Shown here: positions 1 through 5,508 of the stretch, piece by piece
How the letters are laid out: every line of letters begins with the position of its first letter
Position numbering within the stretch: the first letter of the stretch is position 1
Origin: Verrucomicrobiia bacterium
GTDB taxonomy: Bacteria > Verrucomicrobiota > Verrucomicrobiia > Palsa-1439
Length of the DNA: 33,084 nucleotides
Direction of reading: 5' to 3'
Assembly (NCBI GenBank): GCA_022072455.1
Contig: JAJVHY010000019.1
Span: 1-33,084, forward strand
The notes under the pieces: model-generated
The model's input: the letters and a program-made list of their open reading frames with translations, nothing else
The model's database searches: none
What the model was told of the DNA's origin: nothing
Position numbers and translations under genes: made by a program

Positions 1-121
1 GCGTCCGGTCAGTCCGCCCGGCTGTCCGTGGACCGTTTGTCCGCTCCCCCCACTCAATTCGCCCTTGCGAACTCCCGCTCACCAGCGCAAAATCCACCCG
101 TGAGAGTTTTTCAACAGTCTC
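1..121. other. Left flank of cassette array, IS-like terminus
   Basis: No convincing gene is seen. The last 20 bases (102-121), read on the minus strand, begin GAGACTGTTGAAAAAC and abut the R' core G of the first cassette at 122. The same motif with one extra base, GAGACTGTGTGAAAAG, occurs at 5509-5524 just before a transposase remnant. I therefore read this stretch as the end of an insertion sequence lying to the left. It could instead be an attI-proximal region; no integrase is visible to decide this. Confidence 0.35.
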
Positions 122-122
122 G

Positions 123-559
123 TTGGAAGGAAGAACCATGAAACTACTTGGCATGGAGCTTTACCCAAAGCGTAAGACCGATGAGGAGTATGTCGAGTCG
201 GTTCGGAAGCTGGTTGCCCGGGCGAAGTGGTTCGGGGTGTTTCATGCGTGCGGGTTCGTCTTCTTTCTTGCGGCCTATTTCGTCTTTTGGCGGATGATCT
301 ACTCATCTGAGTCGCCATTGCGGGAGATTTTCGCGGCAGGTGGCAGCGGCTGGTACATCGGTGTCATGCTCGGTGCTGGCGCAGGGCTGCTGCTTGTTTT
401 CGCCGCCCAGAACGCCATGTGGGCCGGACAGCGGTTTCGCGGCTTCAGGACTGAGAAGTTGATGCTGCGCTTTCATGATGAGTTGAGGCGCGGGGACACA
501 ACTTCCAACAATTCGATTCAGGGAACGGGCGCTAGCGCGCCCGTCCCTGATCTCTGACG
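123..559 (+). repeat. Cassette 1, first copy of a perfect 437-bp duplication
   Basis: This unit is repeated at 2633-3069 with no difference seen. The identity spans exactly from the base after one core G to the next core G (plus the shared CG before it, 121-122 and 2631-2632). Both flanks diverge immediately outside. The duplicated unit is therefore one whole cassette, not a random segment. Confidence 0.95.
138..557 (+). CDS. Small membrane protein of cassette 1, copy 1
   Basis: This 139-residue protein has no recognised family. It has a charged N-terminus (LYPKRKTDEE), then two strongly hydrophobic segments at about residues 32-55 and 71-91, and a basic C-terminal part. I chose the ATG at 138 because GGAAGGA lies 5-12 bases upstream; an in-frame TTG at 123 would put the start on the cassette's first bases. 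The last 17 or so residues (SIQGTGASAPVPDL region) are encoded by the attC palindrome itself, and the stop codon TGA (555-557) lies just before the recombination point. Function unknown; an inner-membrane location is inferred from hydrophobicity. Confidence 0.75.
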   Translation: MKLLGMELYPKRKTDEEYVESVRKLVARAKWFGVFHACGFVFFLAAYFVFWRMIYSSESPLREIFAAGGSGWYIGVMLGAGAGLLLVFAAQNAMWAGQRFRGFRTEKLMLRFHDELRRGDTTSNNSIQGTGASAPVPDL

Positions 560-565
560 TTGGGA
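503..565 (+). other. attC site of cassette 1, copy 1
   Basis: R'' TTCCAAC (503-509) and R' GTTGGGA (559-565) enclose an imperfect hairpin, CAGGGAACGGGC paired with GCCCGTCCCTG, with one unpaired A. The AACAATTCGATTCA stretch after R'' resembles classical antibiotic-cassette attC sites. The exchange point is between G559 and T560. R'' is exactly complementary to G plus TTGGAA, the start of cassette 1. Confidence 0.9.
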
Positions 566-906
566 TGAGAATGTTTTCTGAATTGAGTTTTCGCGCTCAC
601 GTGAAGATTTTCTACGTGGGACTCGCGATTTGGATTGCGTCTATTGCGACGCTTCACTTCTACTACGAGCCGCATCATTTCCGAGGAAGAACTGAGCCCA
701 CAGAAGCAGACATTGGTTGGCCTATGGTCTGGCAGGGCTATTTTCTTTTCGCTCCACTAGCCTTTGCGGTTTTGGGAGCTGACTACCTCAAGCGACACAG
801 GGCTGAGAGGCATGATAGTCCGTTTGCATTTTATTCAGGGCTTGCAGCTGCGTTTGTCCCGCTCCTCTTTTTCATGGTAGGCTTCATTCTAGCTGGTTAC
901 TGGTGA
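565..906 (+). CDS. Small membrane protein of cassette 2
   Basis: This 113-residue protein has no recognised family. Hydrophobic segments lie at about residues 14-31, 55-72 and 90-111, suggesting three membrane helices, with the polar stretch FRGRTEPTEADIG between the first two. The ATG at 565 is the last base of the R' heptamer plus two, so there is almost no leader inside the cassette; an alternative ATG lies at 571. No strong ribosome binding site is visible, so translation may depend on readthrough from the upstream cassette. The gene sits between attC1 and the interrupted attC2. Confidence 0.65.
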   Translation: MRMFSELSFRAHVKIFYVGLAIWIASIATLHFYYEPHHFRGRTEPTEADIGWPMVWQGYFLFAPLAFAVLGADYLKRHRAERHDSPFAFYSGLAAAFVPLLFFMVGFILAGYW

Positions 907-912
907 CAGATT

Positions 913-960
913 TCCCAACATACGGTGCAGCCAACGCGCGCAAGCGCGCGTGGCTGACCT
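913..960 (+). other. Left part of attC of cassette 2, split by IS110 insertion
   Basis: R'' TCCCAAC (913-919) pairs exactly with G plus TTGGGA, the start of cassette 2. The hairpin CAGCCAACGCGCGC / GCGCGCGTGGCTG with one unpaired A lies at 928-956. The expected R' does not follow; instead the sequence runs into the IS element after TGACCT (955-960). Joining 913-960 to 2623-2638 restores a 64-bp attC with R' GTTGGAA, a normal length for such a site. Confidence 0.75.
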
Positions 961-987
961 CACCTCTGAGGTAATCCGGCAAGGGAT

Positions 988-2292
988 TTATTCCGGTTTG
1001 TTCACGCGGGTGTAGAGCGGACTTTTGCCGACGACAATCTGGTCCAGTCGCGCCACCAGCGGACTGGAACTTTTCCGTAACGCCGCTTCGTACTGTTCTT
1101 CCTGGTATTCCGTTCGACTCTGCCAGCAGCGCCAGATGATCCGTTGCCATTTGAACGCCAACGCACGGACCGCCGTGTGGTGCGAACCGCCGCGCTCGCG
1201 TTGTTGCCAGTAGTACGCCGCGGCCCAGCGGCTGTGGAGGATGCTTTCCTTCGCGTATTCGTGGAAGCTCTGCCGGAGGAATTTCGCGCAGAGATACCGG
1301 CGGTGGACGCGGCACTGGTTCCCGCTTTGTTTGGTGACCGGGGCGATCCCGCTCTGGCGTTGGAGGTGGCTCGCCCCGGGTAACCGGTCGCGCTGGGTGC
1401 CGAGGGCCACCAGCAGGCGCGGCCCGAGCACCGGCCCGGCGCCGGGCAGCGCGGCGAAGACCGCGCGATCCGGATGGTGCGCGTAGACTTTGGCGATCTG
1501 GTCATCGTAGCGTTTCACGGCGGGCGTGAGCAGTTGGAGTTGGCGCGCCACCAGTTGGACCCGGAGCGCGTAGCTCCCGACCAGCGCTTCGTCTTCCGTC
1601 AGCGCCACGGCGCTGGCGATCAACGCGAGTCGGCGTTGCACTAGGGCCGGGCTGCGTGAGCCTTGCCGGTAGTAGAACTGTTTCAGCGTCGCCGGGCGCG
1701 CGTGGCGCAAGGCTTGGAGACTCGGCCATTTCAGGAGGAACGTGGTGGCCAGTGGCCGCCACAGATCGTCGCCGCAGAGTTCGAGCGCTTGCGGGTAGTA
1801 CTGCTTGAGCAACGCTTGGAGCCGGTTGGTCAACGCGGTGCGTTCGTCCACGACCGCGCGCCGGTGGGCGACGAGTTGTTGGAGCAACCGGGTGCGCGGT
1901 TCTTCCGGCTGCCACGGGCGCAACTCGGCGTGGTGATGGAACAACCACTCGGCCAGATACCGGGCGTCCTTCGTGTCGTCCATGGCGCGACTGGTCACGA
2001 GCGCCTGCCGGTAGCTCTGGAGACTGACCGGGTTGATCGGGTACAGCGTCAGCCACGAGTACGTTTCCAAGCAGGCGATCAGGTTCAAGGCCGGTTGTTC
2101 AAGACAGAGGGCGACGCGCGCGGTCGGCTGCGCGGCGTGCAGTGCTTCGGTCCACTGGCGTAACGCCTCGGGCGCGGTGCCGATGGATTGATGGGTGTGG
2201 GTGCCGGTGCGGGTGTCAATGACCCACAGATCGGCGGTGCGATCGGAGCGGTCCAGTCCGATGATGAGGTCGAACGGGTGTGGGGTGTGCAT
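988..2292 (-). CDS. IS110-family transposase (DEDD / bridge-RNA-guided recombinase)
   Basis: This 434-residue protein matches the IS110 layout. An N-terminal RuvC-like DEDD domain carries D14 in IIGLDRSD, E65 in CLEQPA, and D106 and D109 in AMDDTKDARYLAEWL. A helical middle region follows, and then a C-terminal transposase_20-type domain with LPGAGPVLGPRL and SGIAPVTKQSG, which holds the likely nucleophilic serine (about 322). It ends with HTAVRALAFKWQRIIW, typical of the family. Members recombine DNA guided by an RNA from the element's non-coding end. All expected acidic residues are present, so the gene looks intact. The start ATG at 2292 follows a GGAAACC stretch. Confidence 0.92.
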   Translation of the reverse strand: MHTPHPFDLIIGLDRSDRTADLWVIDTRTGTHTHQSIGTAPEALRQWTEALHAAQPTARVALCLEQPALNLIACLETYSWLTLYPINPVSLQSYRQALVTSRAMDDTKDARYLAEWLFHHHAELRPWQPEEPRTRLLQQLVAHRRAVVDERTALTNRLQALLKQYYPQALELCGDDLWRPLATTFLLKWPSLQALRHARPATLKQFYYRQGSRSPALVQRRLALIASAVALTEDEALVGSYALRVQLVARQLQLLTPAVKRYDDQIAKVYAHHPDRAVFAALPGAGPVLGPRLLVALGTQRDRLPGASHLQRQSGIAPVTKQSGNQCRVHRRYLCAKFLRQSFHEYAKESILHSRWAAAYYWQQRERGGSHHTAVRALAFKWQRIIWRCWQSRTEYQEEQYEAALRKSSSPLVARLDQIVVGKSPLYTRVNKPE

Positions 2293-2622
2293 ACGGTTTC
2301 CTTTCGGGATGCGGTTGGTTGCGTGCGCCCGCAGGCTTGACCCGGCGACAGCAATATAGAAGAGTCGTGCGTGGCAGACGCGACGCCCTCTCGAGTAGTC
2401 GTTAGAGGGTCAAGCCCGCCCGGCGGGTCGGTCGATAAGGTCAAAGTCGTTGACGCGACTGATCGTTCGCAGACCTGACCCGTCGGGGCGGGACAGTTCA
2501 GTTCAATGAACGCAGAGACTAACAAAGCCGTCGGCGCGTGCCGACGAAGTTATTCACAGGCGGCTGCGGCTATCTGGTCGCTGCGCTCTCCTCGCCGCCT
2601 GCTGAATAACTTCGGATGACCT
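2293..2622 (-). ncRNA. Candidate IS110 bridge RNA region
   Basis: About 330 bp upstream of the transposase contains no ORF but several strong stems. A 19-bp arm at 2546-2564 pairs with 2594-2613 with a one-base bulge and a 29-nt loop. A 7-bp stem 2529-2535 / 2540-2546 has a GCGT loop. A 10-bp pairing GGCTTGACCC (2334-2343) / GGGTCAAGCC (2407-2416) encloses a hairpin CCCTCT / AGAGGG (2386-2391 / 2404-2409) with a 12-nt loop. IS110-group elements encode their bridge RNA here. RNA ends and target-guide bases are not resolved. Confidence 0.5.
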
Positions 2623-2638
2623 ATATTTTACGTTGGAA
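2623..2638 (+). other. Right part of split attC of cassette 2
   Basis: The bases ATATTTTAC are followed by R' GTTGGAA (2632-2638), whose last six bases belong to cassette 1 copy 2. Rejoined to 913-960, the L arms GGTGCAGCC and GGCTGACC pair with one unpaired base. This supports assignment of this fragment to the interrupted attC2. Confidence 0.6.
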
Positions 2639-3069
2639 GGAAGAACCATGAAACTACTTGGCATGGAGCTTTACCCAAAGCGTAAGACCGATGAGGAGTA
2701 TGTCGAGTCGGTTCGGAAGCTGGTTGCCCGGGCGAAGTGGTTCGGGGTGTTTCATGCGTGCGGGTTCGTCTTCTTTCTTGCGGCCTATTTCGTCTTTTGG
2801 CGGATGATCTACTCATCTGAGTCGCCATTGCGGGAGATTTTCGCGGCAGGTGGCAGCGGCTGGTACATCGGTGTCATGCTCGGTGCTGGCGCAGGGCTGC
2901 TGCTTGTTTTCGCCGCCCAGAACGCCATGTGGGCCGGACAGCGGTTTCGCGGCTTCAGGACTGAGAAGTTGATGCTGCGCTTTCATGATGAGTTGAGGCG
3001 CGGGGACACAACTTCCAACAATTCGATTCAGGGAACGGGCGCTAGCGCGCCCGTCCCTGATCTCTGACG
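2633..3069 (+). repeat. Cassette 1, second copy (perfect duplication)
   Basis: This is identical to 123-559, including ORF and attC hairpin. It starts at T2633 after R' G2632 and ends at G3069. To its left is the split attC2 and to its right the pseudopilin cassette. Zero divergence points to a recent second capture or to duplication of the cassette. Confidence 0.95.
2648..3067 (+). CDS. Small membrane protein of cassette 1, copy 2
   Basis: This is the same 139-residue, two-helix predicted membrane protein as at 138-557, with the same GGAAGGA ribosome binding site and the same attC-encoded tail. Function unknown. Two identical expressed copies would raise dosage; whether either is transcribed depends on a promoter to the left of the array or inside it, and none is evident. 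Confidence 0.75.
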   Translation: MKLLGMELYPKRKTDEEYVESVRKLVARAKWFGVFHACGFVFFLAAYFVFWRMIYSSESPLREIFAAGGSGWYIGVMLGAGAGLLLVFAAQNAMWAGQRFRGFRTEKLMLRFHDELRRGDTTSNNSIQGTGASAPVPDL

Positions 3070-3075
3070 ATAGAC
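3013..3075 (+). other. attC site of cassette 1, copy 2 (hybrid GAT R')
   Basis: R'' TTCCAAC lies at 3013-3019 and the hairpin is identical to attC1. The downstream core is G3069 plus ATAGAC from cassette 3, giving GATAGAC rather than GTTRRRY. It is thus a junction between a GTT-type and a GAT-type cassette. Confidence 0.85.
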
Positions 3076-3083
3076 TTCAAGGC

Positions 3084-3665
3084 ATGGAGACACGTCGAAA
3101 ACCACGAGTTTCTGGATTCACTTTAGTAGAGCTGCTGGTTGCAGTTGTAATCATTTTAGTCTTGTTCACCCTTTTGCTTCCGGCTCGGCACTCTGGTGAG
3201 AAGCAGCGCAGGGTCAAATGCTTGGCCAACCTCAAACGTCTCGGTGAAGCAATCAGATTGTACACCGAGGACAATTTGGGCCGATGCCCTGCAGATGCCA
3301 ATGAGGCGTCGCTTATTGGGAGCATGAGACTGTTGAATGGCAGACTTAGCTCTGCAGAAAGTCTGTTTTGCCCCAGCACCAGTTGGGGGCGGGCTTTACG
3401 GACGAGCGACCTCACAAAGTTGACCACGAATAACGTTAGCTACTCCTATGTCCCGAACCAAATTTGGAAACGTGGAAGTCCGAACGCTATTATCGCACTT
3501 GATTGGATTTCCTCTACAGCGGCAGGAACTAAATGGCCAAGCAATAGCAATCACAGGACTGCAGGCGGCAATGTCTTGTTCAACGATGGTCGGGTTGAAT
3601 GGAAGAACGTGCTCCCATTGGCACTGCTGGACAAGGATGGGAAGGAGACAGTCTTAAGTCCGTGA
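3084..3665 (+). CDS. Type II pseudopilin with H-X9-DG motif, cassette 3
   Basis: This 193-residue protein has a prepilin N-terminus: a basic leader METRRKPRVSG, cleavage expected after G11, then FTLVELLVAVVII with Glu at mature position 5. The C-terminal motif NHRTAGGNVLFNDGRVEW fits the H-X9-DG pattern of the large verrucomicrobial/planctomycetal pseudopilin families (DUF1559-like). The mature protein would be inserted in the inner membrane after prepilin peptidase cleavage and could join a type II secretion or type IV pilus-like assembly. It lies in a cassette bounded by GAT-type cores, so it is mobile and separate from the chromosomal gsp operon at 32-33 kb. A short AAGG precedes the ATG. 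Confidence 0.88.
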   Translation: METRRKPRVSGFTLVELLVAVVIILVLFTLLLPARHSGEKQRRVKCLANLKRLGEAIRLYTEDNLGRCPADANEASLIGSMRLLNGRLSSAESLFCPSTSWGRALRTSDLTKLTTNNVSYSYVPNQIWKRGSPNAIIALDWISSTAAGTKWPSNSNHRTAGGNVLFNDGRVEWKNVLPLALLDKDGKETVLSP

Positions 3666-3687
3666 TGATTGCTGCTCTATCGTGGAA

Positions 3688-3747
3688 GTCTATCAATGCG
3701 CTGCAGCGAACGGCGCTCCGCGCCGTCGCTGAGCTTTGGCGATGGGC
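3688..3747 (+). other. attC site of cassette 3 (GAT/ATC type)
   Basis: R'' GTCTATC (3688-3694) and R' GATGGGC (3741-3747) span 60 bp, the classical '59-base element' length. The hairpin CAGCGAACGGCGC / GCGCCGTCGCTG has one unpaired A. R'' exactly matches the complement of G plus ATAGAC, the start of cassette 3. Confidence 0.85.
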
Positions 3748-3753
3748 GGACAA

Positions 3754-4392
3754 ATGCGATTCTCGTTTTTATTGATTGCCGTTCCGTTGCTGTACTCGTC
3801 TTGCGACTACATCGGCGGCGGAGTCGCAGGAGCCGGCTACGATCCTATTTGGAAGCGCAAAGCGGCTGAGAATTACCGGGGCTTTCGGGATTCGTCGATT
3901 CAGCTTGCGCGCAAGTCAGAGAGTCTTCCCGGCGTGGTTCAGACCTTTGAGCACATGCTGGAAAAGTTTCCGTCTCATACGCTCGTAGCTCAGAATAGCA
4001 GCAATCAGTTTGGTGATTTGCAGATTGATTTTCGCGACCAGCACCTCACGGTTCAGCGTAGCGCTCAGGTTCTTTTCGAGGAGCGGCTGCCATCCGTTTT
4101 CTACATGCACGATTTACAGGTCGGTCGCTTTCAAGTTCAGGGTCGTGACCTTCTGTTGTTCGTCACCAAGAGCCGAGCCACGACTGGTCTGTATTTTGTC
4201 GGGCTGTACGCCAGCGCAGGTCAGCGATTACTCACGACCACGCTTTCGACCGGGGAGTTGTGGGATTGTGAGCTCGCACCCGAGGGTGTGAGTTTTGTGT
4301 GTCCTTCACAGCGGCTGGTCGTTAGCATCAGCCCATCCATGCGGTCGAGCGAACCGCCACCCGCTAACGCGGCTGGCGGTCGCTCACCTTGA
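3754..4392 (+). CDS. Predicted lipoprotein of cassette 4, unknown function
   Basis: With the ATG at 3754 the product is 212 residues with a lipoprotein-like signal: MRFSFLLIAVPLLYSSC, where C17 would be lipidated (lipobox LYSSC, a loose fit). The remainder is soluble, mixed alpha/beta in appearance, with no family I recognise. Other in-frame starts are ATG 3742, on the first base of the cassette, and TTG 3736 in the upstream attC; the signal peptide favours 3754. The C-terminal 20 residues (rich in S, P, A and G) are encoded by attC4. The protein is expected in the cell envelope. Confidence 0.7.
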   Translation: MRFSFLLIAVPLLYSSCDYIGGGVAGAGYDPIWKRKAAENYRGFRDSSIQLARKSESLPGVVQTFEHMLEKFPSHTLVAQNSSNQFGDLQIDFRDQHLTVQRSAQVLFEERLPSVFYMHDLQVGRFQVQGRDLLLFVTKSRATTGLYFVGLYASAGQRLLTTTLSTGELWDCELAPEGVSFVCPSQRLVVSISPSMRSSEPPPANAAGGRSP

Positions 4393-4402
4393 ATCGATAG
4401 GA
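4331..4402 (+). other. attC site of cassette 4 (GAT/ATC type)
   Basis: R'' GCCCATC (4331-4337) and R' GATAGGA (4396-4402) flank the hairpin GAGCGAACCGCCA / TGGCGGTCGCTC with one unpaired A. R'' is an exact complement of G plus ATGGGC, the start of cassette 4. Confidence 0.85.
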
Positions 4403-4821
4403 TGAAGACGTTTAAGACCAAGCGATCCTTTGATAGCTATGTCGGCGCGCTTCTCCTCATCGCTGCGGTGGTTGTCGGACACACTCACTATCTGCTCGCC
4501 AGCAAGATGACGTACGCCCCGAACTACCCGTCTGCCGTCAGTAGCGCGCTACTGTTTGCGTTGGCTGTCGGATTTGCGATCTCTGGTCTGAGGAGTCCCG
4601 GTAGCGTGGGCAAAGTTGTTGCGGTGTTATCACTGGTTGCCGCCGTATACGTCGCTGTCATAGCGCATGAGAGATATGGCAGTTATTGGTTCCGGCAAAG
4701 AATACGCAAAGTCCTATCCATCCAGTCGAGCGAACCGCGAGCCAGCCGGTCGCGCTGGTGGGTGAAATCGAACGTCACCGGCGGCTGGCTCGCGGTCGCT
4801 CACTTTTTACGATATGCGTAA
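4402..4821 (+). CDS. Small membrane protein of cassette 5
   Basis: This 139-residue protein has three hydrophobic segments at about residues 13-33, 47-65 and 72-90, and no recognised family. The ATG begins on the last base of the R' heptamer, so no ribosome binding site fits inside the cassette. The last 30 or so residues are read through attC5, and the TAA stop (4819-4821) lies ten bases into cassette 6. Because of this the C-terminus would change if a different cassette followed. Function unknown. Confidence 0.6.
   Translation: MKTFKTKRSFDSYVGALLLIAAVVVGHTHYLLASKMTYAPNYPSAVSSALLFALAVGFAISGLRSPGSVGKVVAVLSLVAAVYVAVIAHERYGSYWFRQRIRKVLSIQSSEPRASRSRWWVKSNVTGGWLAVAHFLRYA
4712..4817 (+). other. 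attC site of cassette 5 (GAT/ATC type, long)
   Basis: R'' TCCTATC (4712-4718) and R' GATATGC (4811-4817) flank a long hairpin, GAGCGAACCGCGAGCCAGCC paired with GGCTGGCTCGCGGTCGCTC, with one unpaired A. R'' is an exact complement of G plus ATAGGA, the start of cassette 5. The outer stem GAGCGAACCGC is shared with attC4. Confidence 0.85.
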
Positions 4822-4834
4822 CTGCGAGGCTGAC

Positions 4835-5140
4835 ATGAAATCTACCAAGTGGCTCATTGTCTTGGCGTGTGCGCTGCCGATTCTCGGTTTCCTCACCACG
4901 GTCGTCGCCATTGCGTGCAGCGTAGGAGCATTCTCCGAGTTTCTTCGCGGGGGCGTCACCCCAGACGACATCAAGACTAAGACCGGCATCATTACCCACC
5001 GGCTGGCTTTCGCATGGTGGGGCACGGCGGTTGGATTCCTTGGTGGTTTCATCGCTTTGGTCATTTTGCTTGTTCGATTGCTGAGGCAGAGGCGGCCACC
5101 GGCACCGCCTCCCATCGTGGAGGGCATATCCATCCGATGA
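4835..5140 (+). CDS. Small membrane protein of cassette 6
   Basis: With the ATG at 4835 the product is 101 residues. GAGG at 4825-4828 gives a reasonable ribosome binding site, better than the ATG at 4814, which lies inside R'. Two hydrophobic segments at about residues 5-27 and 60-82 flank a polar loop (LRGGVTPDDIKTKTG), followed by a basic, proline-rich tail (RLLRQRRPPAPPP). No family recognised. The stop lies inside the left arm of attC6. Confidence 0.7.
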   Translation: MKSTKWLIVLACALPILGFLTTVVAIACSVGAFSEFLRGGVTPDDIKTKTGIITHRLAFAWWGTAVGFLGGFIALVILLVRLLRQRRPPAPPPIVEGISIR

Positions 5141-5228
5141 GCCGAACAGGAGGGAGCGCGGGCGTGTCGCTGGTGATGGCGAACGTTCTTGGCGCGCTCC
5201 CTCCTGTCGGCTATCTTGAGCGTTAGGC
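5124..5228 (+). other. attC site of cassette 6 (ATC left core, GTT right core)
   Basis: R'' GCATATC (5124-5130) is an exact complement of G plus ATATGC, the start of cassette 6. R' is GTTAGGC (5222-5228), because cassette 7 is a GTT-type cassette. The hairpin AGCCGAACAGGAGGGAGCGCG pairs with CGCGCTCCCTCCTGTCGGCT, with one unpaired A. This is a second GAT/GTT junction. Confidence 0.85.
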
Positions 5229-5241
5229 CGCTTCACACGCC

Positions 5242-5472
5242 ATGCGTATTCCAATCCTACTCGCTCACGGCCAGGGACTCATCAGCTACATGTTTGTTTT
5301 GTTCGGGGCTGGTGCTGTTGGCTTGGGTTGTTTGATCGCTGCCGCCGTCACGTTCTTCGCCAGACCGGGCGGCAGTCGCCGCACTGCTCTGCGGTTCTTC
5401 CTCGGTTTCATTGCGTGCGGGCTGTTCGTCTTGCTTGCGCCGGTATTTATCGGTCTCTTGCGTTTGCCATGA
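5242..5472 (+). CDS. Small membrane protein of cassette 7
   Basis: This 76-residue protein has two long hydrophobic segments (about residues 14-39 and 50-72) separated by a basic loop (ARPGGSRRTALR). The ATG at 5242 lies 14 bases after the R' core; there is no clear ribosome binding site. No family recognised; a small inner-membrane protein is the most that can be said. Confidence 0.65.
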   Translation: MRIPILLAHGQGLISYMFVLFGAGAVGLGCLIAAAVTFFARPGGSRRTALRFFLGFIACGLFVLLAPVFIGLLRLP

Positions 5473-5494
5473 GTTTCACATTCACATCAACGCG

Positions 5495-5508
5495 GCCTAA
5501 CCATGCGC
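5495..5508 (+). other. Left remnant of attC of cassette 7
   Basis: R'' GCCTAAC (5495-5501) exactly complements G plus TTAGGC, the start of cassette 7. Unlike the other sites, no long hairpin follows; from 5509 an IS-like terminus begins. A heptamer GTTAGAT at 5544-5550 could serve as R', making a 56-bp site with only a 5-bp AGACT/AGTCT stem, but I favour truncation by the IS. Confidence 0.55.

Larger units (their letters stand above)
961..2622 (-). mobile_element. IS110-family insertion sequence in attC of cassette 2
   Basis: The element is about 1,662 bp long with one transposase gene on the minus strand. The boundaries are inferred: TGACCT occurs at 955-960 and again at 2617-2622, and removal of one copy plus the interval rebuilds a complete attC. 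No terminal inverted repeat is seen, as is usual for IS110. The non-coding part is short (27 bp) after the transposase and long (about 330 bp) before it, as in the IS110 group, where the 5' region encodes the bridge RNA. The related IS1111-attC group is known to target attC sites; this element may behave alike. Exact ends are uncertain by a few bases. Confidence 0.65.
123..5508 (+). mobile_element. Integron gene-cassette array without visible integrase
   Basis: Seven different short cassettes lie head to tail, each with one plus-strand ORF followed by an imperfect palindrome bounded by complementary core heptamers. The left core (R'') of each cassette is an exact reverse complement of G plus the cassette's own first six bases. 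The pairs are TTCCAAC/GTTGGAA, TCCCAAC/GTTGGGA, GTCTATC/GATAGAC, GCCCATC/GATGGGC, TCCTATC/GATAGGA, GCATATC/GATATGC and GCCTAAC/GTTAGGC. This is what closed circular cassettes require. Six of the sites form a hairpin with a single unpaired A in the left arm. No intI lies in the window; by cassette orientation it would be expected to the left. The array carries an IS110-family insertion and a duplicated cassette. Confidence 0.9.

Noticed and set aside
521-550. attC hairpins as rho-independent terminators or REP repeats
   Set aside because: No T-run follows them, and each is tied to paired core heptamers specific to its own cassette.
2546-2613. Long palindrome considered as another attC site
   Set aside because: Its ends are GTT first and AAC last on both strands, the opposite order from attC cores, and it lies within the IS non-coding end. 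A bridge-RNA stem is the better reading.
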